Assembly (NCBI GenBank): GCA_030268105.1 | Contig: BSDZ01000035.1 | Coordinates: 653,001-717,000, forward strand | Reading direction: 5' to 3' | DNA: 64,000 nucleotides | Origin: Volvox africanus | Lineage: Eukaryota > Chlorophyta > Chlorophyceae > Chlamydomonadales > Volvocaceae | In this document: positions 46,677 through 59,600 of the stretch, piece by piece | Layout: each line of letters opens with the position of its first letter | Position numbering within the stretch: position 1 is the stretch's first letter | Program-made: the position numbers and the translations under genes | The notes under the pieces: generated by a model | Told to the model about the DNA's origin: nothing | The model's database searches: none | The model's input: the letters and a program-made list of their open reading frames with translations, nothing else

Positions 46677-49671
46677 TTTTGACAGCTGTAAGAAACAATC
46701 TCCAGGACAAGGAATTAGGCTATATTGCCGTCGCAAGGTATCCTATCGTTATTCGCTTCAATCCTTATAATTTACAGGTGTAAACCGTCGTCTACAATTC
46801 CAAACGGACAATTCGTTGGTAGCTTGTCGACGCCGCCTATTAGTACGACTTTTCGTACGGTAAACCAAATGCCGCTGACAGTGCGTACCCTACAATTCAT
46901 TACCACCGGCACATTAATTTAAGGGAGATGTGACAAGGTCAGTGAGTACATGTACCGAAACTATGAACACGGTGGCAGCGCGATAACGTTGGGTTCACAG
47001 GACAAGTAAAACAGGTTGCCAACGAACACACTTGTGCACGCAGACTCGACATTGTGACATTATGACCATGTATCAGGATATGCCAGCACGACCTAGCATG
47101 TGTCTGGCACGATGTGTATAAAACGGGGCACTTGCCTTCGGTAACAGGACGTCAGGTATGACAGCCGGCGGTGCAGCACCTTGACATCGCCACGGAATCT
47201 CCATGAGCAGCAACTTTCCTAAAATAGAGCTATACAGGTAAATAACAAAACATACCTGATGTTTGGCTCTTGTTCGCAGTGCATGTTATAGCACACACCC
47301 TCGTGGCCAAATGTCTGTAACAGCGTATCAGTTAATAAGCATCATGTTTTCCCGCCGGACTACGCGGCCCCGACCGCCGCACAGGTTGCATTTGCACACC
47401 TATCGTCTCGAACACTAACCCTCCCACGCACAAGACATCAAACTGAATGGCAACGTCGCATCGTCTTTAATTTGAGTCGCACCAACTGACATGTCCTTCA
47501 TCCCAGTCCCTTCAACGTAAGCAATCATCATGTGTTGAAATACGTGGAATTTCGTACGAATCCCTGTTAGAAGCGAAAGCCCCCCTTCCGGGGTATTACT
47601 TCTTTCTTCCTTCTCATTCTCTTTATACACGTATCGCTCATCTCAACACTCCGTACGTAGTGCCTATGTGGTAATCCGTACTTTACGAAAGAGTCTTCCT
47701 CTGTCGGGTTAACTGATAGAGATCACCCGATTTTGTGAACAAGATACTGCAGGTTGTAAGCACGTCGCAGATACGGAAATCCGGAGCCGGCAGCATGCAG
47801 GACCATGTTATGTAGGAAACATGCCAAGATACGCATTAATTCCTTTTTTGCCTGCCTATAATGAGTATGCTGATCAGCCTAGGGAGCGATGGCTAACCTC
47901 CCACCATTTCATCCAAGCCAGACCCATCCGCAGTTAAGGATCGCTTTTGCCTTTCCCCTCTTCTTATTCCTTCGCACTCGTCGCTTGCTCCGGTCGTCCC
48001 AAATTCGTCGTCCATAGTCCCCCTCAAGTTCAGCTTACCTTGCATTCTGTTAACAGCCCTTCAGGTTCCACGCCATGAAATTCCCACCTCAATTTATGCA
48101 TGCAGCAATTAATAAAGCATAGTGTGACGGTTGTTGAGGTTATGGGCAAAGCGTGTATATCACAGAAGAGCTCGTGTTCCTCCTTCCTTGGTTCAGCGCT
48201 GGTCCACTTCACGCGCCAGTTCCTTCGTTGTGAGCCTTGCTATTTGCGAAGGTCTGGGACAGTTTCCGCTCGTTAAGGTGGTCTGTGAGCCAACGGTCAC
48301 GTCAGTATCCCCTTCGCTGCAAGCCGACCTTACAATCTCCCACTTCACTGATACATGTCCACCCATTAAAATCACACGTGCCATACTAGTTGTAAAAGGG
48401 TATTAGTGCATTAGTGTTTCTACAAGGGTCAACTTGTGTGGGCGAGCAATGTGCTCCCTGCGCGGGAACACCGATGTCATCACCATGTAAGAACCCAGGG
48501 AGAAGACGTGGCGAAGACTGGACGATAAGATAATTGCCGTCATTTAATAATAGTATCACAGTGGAGCTCGACCAGCTCAAGTGAAATGCCCTAACGAGCG
48601 TCTTCCAAACTCTTACTGGGCCAAGCAACTCCCTGGATGGCTTACTGGACAAAGCAACGCCCTGGCTTTACAGCTTCAGCCACCACACGGGTAGCGCTCA
48701 ACATCTTACTAAGCCGTGATCAAACCTTGTTGAAGTTCTTACTATATGAGACATCCGCAGCCTGGTTCGTCACCCCCATGAGGCGCATTGAAAGGGTGGT
48801 TAGTTGGCATGACCTACCAGGCCTCTGGGAGGCTAGCGTCGCGCCACGAAAGCAAGCCGCGACTAGAAATCTAGACCCACAGCGCAAGCAATTTTGCAAT
48901 ACCGGTCAGCAAAGGATGGGAGGGTTTTGGAGGTTTTTTACCTTCACGAAATACCGTTCTGGAGGTGGAGGTGGAGGCAAGGGATAAGCCGAGTATGAGC
49001 AGAGAGACCGGTGTTTGCTCAAGTGCTATGGGGTATTGGGAATGCCAAGCAACGCGCGCGCTCAGCTTAGGGGCACGAGGCATAGAGATTTCAACCTTCC
49101 AGTTCCCCATGGTGAGGGGGCCGTGTGCGCTTTGCCCCGTAATCCCTCTGACCGCTGAGGTCCGCTGAAGTAATATCTGACTTCTGTATGGACAATCGAC
49201 AGACGTATTGCATGAATGCAGAACGCACGTTAAGCATACCTGCTTGTGATCGAGACGCATCTCGTCCAAGCTTGTCTACAGCGCTCCTTATACTAATTGC
49301 AAAGCCTAAATGACTGAATCCGGTCCAACCAGATATTCTACACAGTAAACAAGCACAAATATTTCGTCGGGAATGAAACCCCGACTCACATCGACCAATA
49401 AACAGTTAGCTACTCACGAACTCCAAACAAGTGATGGCATAATGTCATGAATGAAGACCTCAGGTTATTACTACATGCATGCATAACTAAAAATCGCATC
49501 TCGAAGGATATAGCTGGCCCAGTAAATCGAACAAATCCTCGAAACGACAATAAACAGGTAGTGTACAACACGCTCGTACAATTGCAGGCATTTTGTGTCC
49601 TGAGCGCGATCTTATCGGTCCTTTCCCAATTACGCCACCGGCAGGAGTTGCCTACCTAGATAGCAGCAAAG
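46677..49671. other. gene-free region between LUC7 copy 2 and RPL5
   Basis: No firm gene. On the - strand two exon-like pieces, about 47335-47270 and 47226-47159, splice in phase to read TFGHEGVCYNMHCEQEPNIR and KVAAHGDSVAMSRCCTAGCH then TGA; too short to trust. The + frame 48637-48987 has no recognised features. The promoter of RPL5 must lie at the right end. Confidence 0.35.
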
Positions 49672-51743
49672 ATGGGTTACGTCAAGGTCGTCAAGACCTC
49701 GGCCTACTTCAGCCGCTTCCAGGTCAAGTACCGCCGGAGGCGCGAGGGCAAGACCGACTATCGTGCCCGTCTGCGCCTGGTTAAGCAGGATAAGAACAAG
49801 TACAATACTCCTAAATACCGGCTTGTGGTGCGCTTCAGCAACCGCGATGTCACTTGCCAGATTGTCCGCTCCACCATTAAGGGCGACATCGTGGAGGCTG
49901 CTGCTTACGGTCACGAGCTGCCCGATTACGGCCTGAAGGTTGGCCTGACCAACTATTCTTCGTGCTATTGTGTGGGCCTTCTGGTTGCCCGCCGCATTCT
50001 TACAAAGTTCGGCCTGGACAAGCATTATCCGGGTCAGGAGGAGCCCGACGGCGAGGACTTCAACGTTGATCCCGTCGAGGATGGCCCGCGCCCTTTCTAT
50101 TGCCTTCTGGACACTGGTCTGAAGCGCACCTCAACTGGCTCCAAGGTGTTCGCGTGCCTGAAGGTGCGGATGTGGCGGCGGCGTATCATTTTGACAACCC
50201 AGTACACGTATAATTTATGAAGTTCACCTCTTTTAATGTATTATTACCGGCCTACATTTCCTAAAGGGTGCTCTGGATGGCGGCCTGGACATTCCCCACA
50301 ACGAGAAGCGCTTCGTGGGCTACGATCGCAGCGGCAAGAAGTTTGATGCTGAGGTCATGAAAAAGTACATTTATGGTGGTCATGTGGCTGAGTACATGGA
50401 GGAGATGGAGGAGGAGGAGCCGGAGAAATACACCAAGCACTTCTCTAGCTTCCTCGAGGAGGATATCAGCGGCGGTGACTTGGAGGACCTGTACATGGAG
50501 GTGCGGCCCCCAAATGGGGGGACGTGCTACGTTGATGGGATGGGTATACGTATGCGGGGAACTTCGGCGGCAAACACCTTCTCCGCTGTCCTGAGTGCGT
50601 CGCAGGGAGTCCAGCAATCAAACTTGATATCCCCAAGCGGGAATGACATGCGCTAAAGAGGGGTACATGCCTTCATTCCTGTTCAAGGGGACCAAGAAAT
50701 GCGTTTTACCATAACATCTAGATAGACGATTTCAGCGTCCATCTGGAGTCCTTGGGCATTGCGGGTCATTTTTCGCTGCGCATATTGCGGTTGAGCATGC
50801 ATTCCCTATATGCTGTCGGGCTGACTCGACTAATCAGCATTCGCTCTATTTTGACAGCCTAAGGTCCCCGTCACCGCGCACCATGAATCTTTGCAGCTAA
50901 GGACAGGTCACATTTTTGCTGGCTCCACCATTGCAATGGCGCCGAACATGCTGTATAGGAACGTACCCAAACATGGTGTATCCGTGTGGGTACCCAAGGC
51001 ACTGTGCTTACAACTTGATTGTTGTGGTCAGCTGTCCCCCTCCCCGACGGGCGCCTATGAGGCTGTCCGGAGGAGGCAGGCGTTACGGCGTATTGCCTCC
51101 GTGATCCTGCACCCGATCCCGTGTGACTTCGGAAGTGCACCGGAGGGCCCGATTAGTACTGGTCTTGACCTCGCTGTCGGCCGGGAACCCCGGGTGCTGT
51201 AGCGTCTTGTTCCGATGCACATGTTCAGAGTTGGTTGCGTTCTCATGGCCGTGCGTCCCTTTAATCTTCGGAGCATCAACATCTGGGCTCCTCATATCCT
51301 GTGTCCCAGAGGTTTCTCGCCCAATTTCTTCTCATCGGTGCTGACTTTGTTGGCCCAGGATTGATCATTTCAAATACAGTGTAGTCAATCCAGTGAATCA
51401 TTGGCACCCCCATGACTTCGTCCTGGGTTATATCTCCAGCTCGTCGACACCTCTACCGTCTTGAGGCTAGTGGTTTATTGTTTACCTGCTCTCCTATCTC
51501 CTGTCCACGCACTGGGTACCCTGCTTCCGTGTCGCCCTCTGGTTGGATGCGGTGATTTTCTGATGCCTCCGGGGGCACGGGCCGCAGGTTCACAAGAACA
51601 TCCGCGAGAACCCCCTCAAGGAGAAGAAGCCCCGCACCAAGCCGGCCACCCAGGAGCGCTGGCACGAGCAGAAGCTGACGCTGGAGCAGCGCCGTGAGAA
51701 CCTGAAGCAGAAGTTGGCCACCCTGATGGACGACGACGAGTAG
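49672..51743 (+). CDS. RPL5: 60S ribosomal protein L5 (uL18)
   Basis: Three exons, 49672-50163, 50267-50500 and 51588-51743, give 293 residues, close to the usual 297. RPL5 binds 5S rRNA with RPL11 and enters the central protuberance of the 60S subunit. Diagnostic blocks are present in order: [74 protein letters not shown] and [20 protein letters not shown] across intron 1. [17 protein letters not shown] follows, then [19 protein letters not shown] across intron 2, and a basic end followed by DDDE. Both donors are GTGCGG. Codon use is strongly biased to C/G endings, as expected of a highly expressed gene. Intron 2 is over 1 kb. Confidence 0.97.
50501..51587 (+). other. long second intron of RPL5
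   Basis: 1,087 bases, GTGCGG to GCAG. Ribosomal-protein introns often host snoRNAs, but I could not make out a convincing C/D or H/ACA box pair. Confidence 0.6.
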
Positions 51744-51780
51744 ACAGGGAGGACCATTTGCTGGCAAGCCCTTGGTGTGC

Positions 51781-51785
51781 TGTAA
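51781..51785 (+). terminator. TGTAA polyadenylation signal of RPL5
   Basis: TGTAA 38 bases past the stop codon; short 3' UTR typical for a ribosomal-protein gene. Confidence 0.55.
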
Positions 51786-52169
51786 CTGACTGCTGGTGCT
51801 TTGCAGCTGCCTCGCCGTGTCCACAAAGGCCTTAGTATGTTACTGAATGACACCGTGGAAACGCTTCTTATAGCCATCCCAGTCACAAAAGACTGATATG
51901 CAGCAACCACGTCGAAGTGTTGGCTTCAGAAGATGCCGCCATCGTAATTAAGCTTGCAGACAAAGTCAGTCAGCCGTGCTGAAAGAACGACCCTGTAAAG
52001 TTCGTACGTTGTCCTGCTTAAAAATGTGCACAGAAATTTTAGATTGTCGTGGCTTTGTAAGTCGTGAAAGACTTTCGTCCAATGGCATCTGCCGACTAGG
52101 CGCATCATACAGATTGATTGCATGATGCTTTGACAGCATCATTCAGCATGGATCAACATTTCACTAAGA
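51786..52169. other. intergenic region
   Basis: No gene seen. Presumably the RPL5 3' flank and the promoter of the next gene. Confidence 0.4.
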
Positions 52170-52694
52170 ATGATTTGCCTGTTTCCTTACGCATCGGCTC
52201 AGTTGGAGCAGGTGCTGTCCAGTGTTGTGACGACATCAGACATTCAGCCGACTAATGTCGCTCAGGCTATTGCTGCAGGACTTGGAGTCGGCTGTGGGAT
52301 CGGTGTCGGCTTTGGAAAGCCGCTTAATATTGGTGCGTGGTTAAGAGGATTACTTGCGTATTAACAATATGGCAGTTACCTGTAGTACTTGACGGCTCGT
52401 CGTCCTTTGTTGCCTCCAGCCGCAGTGCCCGCAGCAGGCCAAGCGATCGCTGGCATGAGTAGTGGCTTGGGACAGATAAATGGCTTCCTGGGTGGTGCTG
52501 GTACAGGCGTTAGGGAGGTCGTCCGTAGCTTGGGAGTCCAAGGCATGGATGCGGGTCTGGGTTGCGGCGTGGGCATCGGCTACGGCTTTGGCGCGGGCCT
52601 GTTCTTAAAACCCACCGCTACTGAGCAACTCCTTCGCAAGGTTCAGGGCACTGCAGGTGCTGCGCAGGAAAAAATGTTTGCAGAATCTCGTTAG
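52170..52694 (+). CDS. small glycine-rich membrane protein
   Basis: Two exons, 52170-52332 and 52420-52694, join in phase 1 into 145 residues. Each exon carries a glycine-patterned hydrophobic segment: AAGLGVGCGIGVGFGKPLN, and LGCGVGIGYGFGAGLFLKP. Such small-residue spacing (glycine-zipper style) suits close packing of membrane helices. Between them is a Gly/Ser-rich link (GMSSGLGQINGFLGGAGTG). The C-terminus is short and helical, ending in Arg. I do not know the family. An acceptor-like TCAG at 52194-52197 means that the true first exon could lie further upstream and the ATG at 52170 could be intronic. Confidence 0.5.
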
Positions 52695-52793
52695 TGTATC
52701 TGTCCGCACTCATTACGTTGCAGTTTGGTCTCCCTCTGGACCCTCAACCCTTACCGCTGCGACATGCTGCAACTTTCCTGCGGTCCCTGTGGG

Positions 52794-53543
52794 ATGGTGT
52801 CCTTAAGAAAGCACCAACCTGGTGGCGTACCCACGTTGACCTACCGGATTGTCACTTGTACGCGTGCAAATCCCCTAGGCGACATTGCTCGCTTTGCACA
52901 GGCCAAGCTGGAGGAGGTGGGACTGCAGCTCCCCGGTGCGCAGCCGTTGCTATCCGCCCCATCAAGTTTGCGGCCACAGCCCAGCCATTGGGACGCGGCC
53001 GCAACAACCAACCATCCCCCGCTACAGCAAACAGCGCTGCCCTCGCAGGACGGTGAACAACTCCCTTCTAGTAACATTTTTGATGAACGTTATTCAGACA
53101 CAGCCATCTGTCGTCCGCCGCCGCACGCGTCCCGTTATCCGAGCCTCTCAGACGCAGGGCCGTGGGCTCCTTTTAATGGATCGCATCCGCATTCACCTCA
53201 GCAGCTGCAGTGGCAGGAGAGCTCCAGGCCTGCACAGCCGCAGCCGTCGGTCCTGGCCGTAGGGAAGGGGACGGCGCCCTCCCACGGCCAGAATGGCATT
53301 GCATCGCGCTCGCCTCTCCACAGCCCCACTTCTCACGCCGCACAGCCGCCCCAAAGCCACGCGGCATCCAATGTCGCGTCCGGCTCGGGTCCTGCCCCGG
53401 AACCCACGGCGGAAGAGTTCCGCACTTTACTACGGCACGAGCGAGAGATTACACGGCTCCGGGCACAGAACCGAGCGCTCCGGAGTGCTGTGTGCCAGCT
53501 GAATCGCAGGTACCCGTGTAACGCAGGGGCTAGGAGTCAATAA
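52794..53543 (+). CDS. uncertain ORF with C-terminal coiled coil
   Basis: The frame is open for 250 codons from the ATG at 52794. The first 50 residues include DIARFAQAKLEEVGLQLPGA. The middle is Ser/Pro/His/Gln-rich, and the end (TAEEFRTLLRHEREITRLRA then QNRALRSAVCQLNRR) looks like a coiled coil. A donor-like GCAG|GTACCC right after the coiled coil suggests that the ORF may continue in another exon. A TGTAA at 53517-53521 could instead make the whole stretch the 3' UTR of the preceding gene. No family recognised. Confidence 0.3.
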   Translation: MVSLRKHQPGGVPTLTYRIVTCTRANPLGDIARFAQAKLEEVGLQLPGAQPLLSAPSSLRPQPSHWDAAATTNHPPLQQTALPSQDGEQLPSSNIFDERYSDTAICRPPPHASRYPSLSDAGPWAPFNGSHPHSPQQLQWQESSRPAQPQPSVLAVGKGTAPSHGQNGIASRSPLHSPTSHAAQPPQSHAASNVASGSGPAPEPTAEEFRTLLRHEREITRLRAQNRALRSAVCQLNRRYPCNAGARSQ

Positions 53544-54496
53544 TGAACAGCGTAGGCCAAGGGGTGCTGGGTGGCTGGGATGATGGGAATGGCAATTATG
53601 TCCCCGGGGTTCTGCTATCGTCGTTCTTGGTAAGCATGAGTGTCATCATTTCACATGATGACCTTTGCCTGCCTGCCTGCCAACATGCCACAGGCTACTG
53701 ATTTGCAGAGACGACGATAACGATGACGAAGATGGGAGGACGGGGCTCTGGTGACGCACACGTACTCTTTATCATCTTCCTCGGACTTGCTGAAAAAGGC
53801 GGAATCCACGATTGTTGCTTGATCCGCCGGGACGCGCTTGAACCCTGTTTTGACCTTGCTTTGGATTAGATACGACGATCTCAAGGGAAGTCAACACACG
53901 AGATCCTTCGTTTGTTTGTTTCCAGGGCTGAAGGAGGCGTTTCCTCCTGAAGTTTGTACCTGCTTCGGGGCCAAGGGATTGAGTTACTAACTGGATGTTC
54001 ACGTCATGAAGGCACGACGCTTGGGTACGCATGCCTACGCGCAGTTTGACACCATTGTGCCATCAGCCCTTCGTGGAAGAAATGGCATTTACAAGTAACG
54101 GGGTATCGGCAGTGCCTGAAACCTGTAGCCCCATCGCTAATCATCGCTTATGACGCTGCAATATTCCACATCAGCGGAAGTTACGGCCCGTTTTCTCACA
54201 CAGATGTTGAAGTCCCTATGAATACTTTGGGTTTGTGAGGACCAGAGCATTGTCACACCTTCAACGGCGGTACGCCTAGGACGTGTAGGTTCGTTCTGCT
54301 AGAGACTCGCAGGGGCCGCATTGCAGACTCCCATTCCTCGGCGCTAAATTATGTCCCAAAGATTACAAGCCGATAGAACCGATTTTTGGTCGTGCAGCAA
54401 CCAGATGGTGGTCTGCATTTATAGACGCAACGTTACCCAGGTACGCAGACGTGTGCTCGTCAAAACTGTGTCCGCTACGTGCGAGCGTCTTATTCG
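53544..54496. other. intergenic region
   Basis: No gene recognised on either strand; short - strand frames at 53651-54032 have no domain resemblance. Confidence 0.4.
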
Positions 54497-54501
54497 TTAC
54501 A
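54497..54501 (-). terminator. TGTAA polyadenylation signal of thioredoxin m
   Basis: TTACA on +, that is TGTAA on -, about 157 bases past the thioredoxin stop codon. Confidence 0.45.
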
Positions 54502-54657
54502 CATGAACGCAACAAACGCCATGTTGCAAACCCCCTGCCACCTCAACCTCTGCCCGCCTGCCTCCCTGTACACCCGCACTCTTCACTGCCCGCTCCTCTC
54601 GTATGTACTGAGGACCATCCATGGAACAGAACGTACTCACACGCTGAAGGTCTCCGC

Positions 54658-55080
54658 TTAAAGATACTTCTGAATAGTCTGCTTGAGCGTATCCTTTGGA
54701 ACCGCGCCAATAATGGTCTCTAGCTTCTTGCCGCCCTTAAAGACCATGACGGTCGGAATGGACCGAATTCCATACTCCGACGCCACGTTCGGGCTCTCAT
54801 CTGTGTTGATCTTCACGCACTTGACTCGGCCACTGAACTCCTTTGCAAGCTCGTCCACAAGAGGCGCGATGATGCGGCAGGGGCCGCACCATGGCGCCCA
54901 GAAGTCCACCAGCACTGGAACCTTGCTCTCCAGAACGACTGACTTGAACGTATCATCATTGGCTGCACCAGCCTCGGCCCGAACAACAATCGAACGGCGC
55001 GGAACGGCGCGGCAGAATGCTGGCCTGATGGCCGAGGTCCGGGCCGTGGGAGCAGCGACGCGGCGCGCAGTAAGGGCCAT
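54658..55080 (-). CDS. TRXM: chloroplast thioredoxin m
   Basis: A single uninterrupted exon of 140 residues. Residues 1-34 form an algal chloroplast transit peptide ([16 protein letters not shown] ... [10 protein letters not shown]). The mature part is a complete thioredoxin: [20 protein letters not shown] with the redox-active Cys65 and Cys68, [19 protein letters not shown] with the cis-Pro at 109, and the closing [16 protein letters not shown] helix and strand. Thioredoxin m carries light-driven reducing power from ferredoxin-thioredoxin reductase to stromal targets such as NADP-malate dehydrogenase. Similarity to the m-type of Chlamydomonas is evident over the full length. The lack of introns stands out in a window where the other genes are all split. 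Confidence 0.97.
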   Translation of the reverse strand: MALTARRVAAPTARTSAIRPAFCRAVPRRSIVVRAEAGAANDDTFKSVVLESKVPVLVDFWAPWCGPCRIIAPLVDELAKEFSGRVKCVKINTDESPNVASEYGIRSIPTVMVFKGGKKLETIIGAVPKDTLKQTIQKYL

Positions 55081-56608
55081 TTCTATTTTCAGGGACCGGG
55101 CTTAGTGCGAAATAAGTATATCTATGAAAGATAATGGATTGAAGTGTAGTAGGCCCGCGGATCAAGAGTGGGGCCATTATCATGTGTCCTGCCGATGATT
55201 TGGATCACAACCCGATAACTCCCACAACTACCATTCCAAGATATACAATTATGCGCTCAATCTTCCTGCATAGTCTGATCCGGGTACTGTGCTTCTTGCC
55301 AGCACGCTAATTTGAGGATCAGAAGCTTCGTGTTATGTTTGCACGGTCCCTGGGCCGCGTGCGCTGATAATGCTAATGACACTCCAAGAACTATTAATTA
55401 TAATTTAGCAACCTGCGCGAAGGTGATCACCACTAGGCCTGCCATACGGCTCGTTAAGAGGGGCTAGTGCAAAAGCATCCCATTATTGCTCCAGACATTT
55501 CAGTTAGGCAAGGGCTCTTAACCAATGTGTTGTCTCAAATGTGCATGGAAGAAGGGGCCTGAGTTCATGCATGGGTGTTGTGCCCCTGTCTGCAAGAAGC
55601 CCATCTAGGTCCAGCACTATAATACGCTTACGGGGAAGGTATCTACGAGTGGACCTAATTTTGCTCGAGAATTCACAAGTCTAAATGGTGTCACGTCCTA
55701 AGCCCCGTCTAATCAGGTTGATTCGGTTGGGGTTAGCACGCAAATCCGAGGGCGAAAGACAGCCTTAGTTCGCATGCCGCAGGAGAACGCCTAAGGCAGC
55801 AGGTTTAACCCATGTAAGCAGCACTTCTCAGCTAATGTAGCATTCCTCACTAAACTATAGCGAATCCTAATCGTTGTCACTACTCCCTCTGATCCCGCCA
55901 AAAAATGCTCGTCCCTTGGCCTGACACAAAACCCAAGTACGGAAAGTTGCCAGGGTAAATCATATACTTCCAACGTCTGACCTATATCAGGAAGGGGCAA
56001 GCAGTGACTACGAAATCTTGCGTGCTTTACTCTCTGCGTGTGGTGCATCTCGAAGCTCGTAAGGAGCTACAACATAAACAGGGCAGATGACCCATCGGCT
56101 GTCGTCTAGCAAGGATGGAACGTAGACCATCCACAGCCTCACTTAGGAACGAAAATTCTCTGCTGGCTGCCCTATCGGCATTTTCACTTGATGCTCGAGA
56201 CTCACAGCACAATCCCATAGCCCTGGGAGGCTTGGGCAAGTCTAGGAAAAGTCAAACTTCATCTTTGCCAGGTCTTAAAGGTGAGGGCAAGATGCCCAGG
56301 GCGTTTCGGATGTCTTGAGGTTGAGCAGCCGCCTTGGCATCAGTGCGCGTACTCATGCGTACTTGCAAGCAAAGCCGTCCATACATGATTGGAAATCTTG
56401 GCAGATCCGCAACATCTTAACAGTTTATTTTTTGTCTTCCGGACAACCATAGTTTGCTCCACTTTCCGAGCGCGGTTTTGAACACAGGCTCTGCAGCGAC
56501 CCGTGGGTCACGATAGTAGACAGCACCAGCAGATCTGCTACGATCCTTCAACCAGCTATTATCTGCCTGCTCTTCCAAAACTGGCACTCGGGTCAACTTA
56601 TTGAGGCC
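55081..56608. other. intergenic region
   Basis: Contains the thioredoxin promoter and the 5' flank of the giant gene. No stretch has firm coding evidence. Open + sequence from 56453 is continuous with the giant ORF, so that gene may start upstream of 56609. An overlapping - frame (56641-56417) also looks protein-like, so the strand here is ambiguous. Confidence 0.4.
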
Positions 56609-59600
56609 ATGGACGCTGCTGACAGCCTGCATCGCCAACAACCCCAGGGTGTCCTTCCCCTCAACCCTTCATGCTTGCTCGCTACGCCGGCAGCAACAGG
56701 GGTCGAAGAGCGTATTTCATTGCCGCGGTGCCAGTCATGTAGCATCATCGAAGATTGGAGCGGCGGTCCCCCTTATCCATCCCCACGCACGATCTCTCGC
56801 CCTGGAGCTTCCTGCGTTAAGGTCGACACGCTGGTGACGGGACCGCGGGGAGCTGGCCGCACATCGTCAAAGAGCGCTGTCCTGTCGACGCCGGCAGTGA
56901 AAGTCAGCAATACACGAAGCTTAAGCGGCTGCAACGGCCAGTGTGTGGGTTTAGGAGGAAGCGACGGTGGCACCCCACGCGGGGCTGTTTATGGCCCGAG
57001 CACTCCCGACAGGGACCAGGAGCGGGAGCGGGAGCATGACGCAGGCTGCGCTGATACAGAGGATGGTGCACGGGGACAAAGGAACCATCTGATACACAGC
57101 AACGGCGTAAACAACAGCGGTGGCGGCAGCGGCAGCACCGTTGCCGCCAGTTGCATATCAACTGGCACTCGGGAGGCTGGCGTTACGACGGTTTTAGGCA
57201 TTCAGGATCCGCAAGATCCCCTTCAACTCCGACCGGGAGATTCATCGGCCGGCCATGGAAATCAAGATCACGTCCAGCCGCTGCATCAGAGGGCGCCTAA
57301 AGAGGCGGCAACGGTGGCGACAGGGGCAGAGGAGGAGGATGGTGAAGGTGCGGCGGCGGCGACTAGGCTTACGCCACCGCCAGCACCGTCAATTGCAGAG
57401 GAGCAGCCGCAATCAGATCAACAACAGCAACAGCAACAATCTCCTGGCGTCGTCGCAACAATTGGTGATGGCACCGGCGAGCCGATACCTTTCTCCACCA
57501 TGTCCTCACAAGTTGTGGTCAGCAGCTCGCTGTGTCGTGCCAGCTCCGGAACCGTCTCCAGCGTTATGCTCGCAGCAAGGGTAGCCTCGCTGGACGCCAC
57601 AATGCGCAATGCCGTACTGCGCAATGCCATCCAGCTACACCGTGCCGCGTCAGCATCGCTATTGATCAGGTCAACGTCGATCTCTCCGTCAGCTGCGGTA
57701 GCAGCAGAGGGCGGCGGCGCACCTTGCACGTTAGACGGGGTGGATGGCAAAGTCAAAGGCGGCGGCAACTATGAGTTGGAAAAAGAGGAACCGACTGGGG
57801 TGAGCGACGTGGCGGCGACGTCGGAATTGACAGTAGCAGTAGCCGCAGCGGCAGCAGCATCGCCGAGAGATGGTGCCTGGAGCACTGAATCCATCGGACC
57901 CGTCGAAAGGCATGCAGCCCCGTGTGTTCCCTTGTCGCATGCCAAGGCATCTGTCTCAATATCCCGATTTGAACCGCAGACGCCGGCGGTACCGGCGGCG
58001 GAGGCAGAGGCGGGCTCCATTCAGTTGCCGCTACTACCACGATTATCCCGCTGGGATCGCCATCCCGGTACAGGCCGCACTGCCAACTTGTCCTCGTACC
58101 TGGAGGGACTTGATTTGGAGGTCTCAGCTGCCCTGACGCCCGCAACGGAGGCTGCTAAGGCGGCAACGCACGTCGCCGGTGCCGCCGCGACAGCTGTTGC
58201 AGAGATGGTGAAAGGAGCCTCTGGTGGCGGGGGCGGCGGTGACGACTTGCCGTTGGGTGGGGACAAACCGATTGCCGACGCCATCGGCGGCGCAATGCCC
58301 ATCGAGCATCCTGGCACGAAGCCGTCGCCGTTGCACTTTCAGCAGCAGCAACAGCAGCACTCGCTCCTGCCGACGCGCTCGGCATCACACCAAACGACGC
58401 ATTGGCTCCGTGCCCGCGGCGTCTACGCGTCCCCCTCGTCCTTGGGCACGGCAGCTCTAATGTCTGGTGACCCTAACAGCGGCTGGAGGGTACCCGTGTT
58501 ATCGTCGCGCCTGCCGGGCTTCAAGTCCGTGTCCGTCGTGCAGGATCCGAAAGGAGAGAGGGCAGCACTGCACTCACAGTGTTGGGGCTGGTGGCCGAAT
58601 TTCCACCCTCTGCCGCCGCCGCCGCCGCCGCCACCACCGCCTGCGCCAGCTGTTGCGTATCACCCAACGTGCTGGCCCAATGCTGACGACCCGCCGCCTC
58701 CAGTTGCGGCGGCGATGGGTTGCGCCCATGCTTGCACCCCCAACTGGAGCCCACAGGGACCGTTTGTAAATCGCAGCTGTGGTGGCGATGGTGACGGTGA
58801 CGGTGGTGGCAGCGCTGGCGGCAGCCACTTCGAACCCTCTGCGGTGGCGGAGGCTGCGGTGGCGGAGGCTGCGGTGGCGGAGGCTGCGGTGCGACCGTAC
58901 ATGACACTTCCGCCACCACCGCCCTCCCCGTCGCGCCACAATCTAGCCCATCACCGACAATCGGAAAACATGTCAACATCTCTCGCGCCGTGGCATTGCC
59001 CTCCTCCGCCTCCGCCTCCGCCCTTTCCCCGTCTCCCGCAATCCCAGCGTCAGCCACTACTACAGCAGCGCAGGGGAAAGACAGGCCGACTGGGTGATTC
59101 CCCGTATCGGTTGGTACAGCGGGGGTTACCCCTCGCCGGAGCCTCTCAGTACGTTACGGAACCGGCCCACACGGACGCGGGATCACCTCAGGCGACGACT
59201 GCCGGCGGCGCAGCCACAGCAGCAGCAAAAGCCGCCGACCAGCACAACGGTAAGTGTCTTACCTTCGCCGCTATCACTGCAGCCGCCCCTTGCGGTCGGG
59301 TTGGGGATGCCGACGGCCGCAGCGCAGGCCCCGAAAGCCCAGTCGCGCTGCGTCCCGGCGACAGCATTTTCATCAGGGAAGTGCAGCACGACGAGGAACC
59401 CACGCCGCGCGCCGCCGCCGTAGATGCCAACCCATTTGCTGGCATCATCGCAGGTGGATTTGCAGCCGCTGCAGGGGGCGGCGGTTGCTCCTCTTACCCC
59501 ACCAGCTTGCTCGGCATTGCCGATTCGGACGTCATTGCGGCCTTTGCGGCGCTGGGCATGGGTAACAAGTTGCCGCTGCCGTCAGATCTGCATTTGGCAT

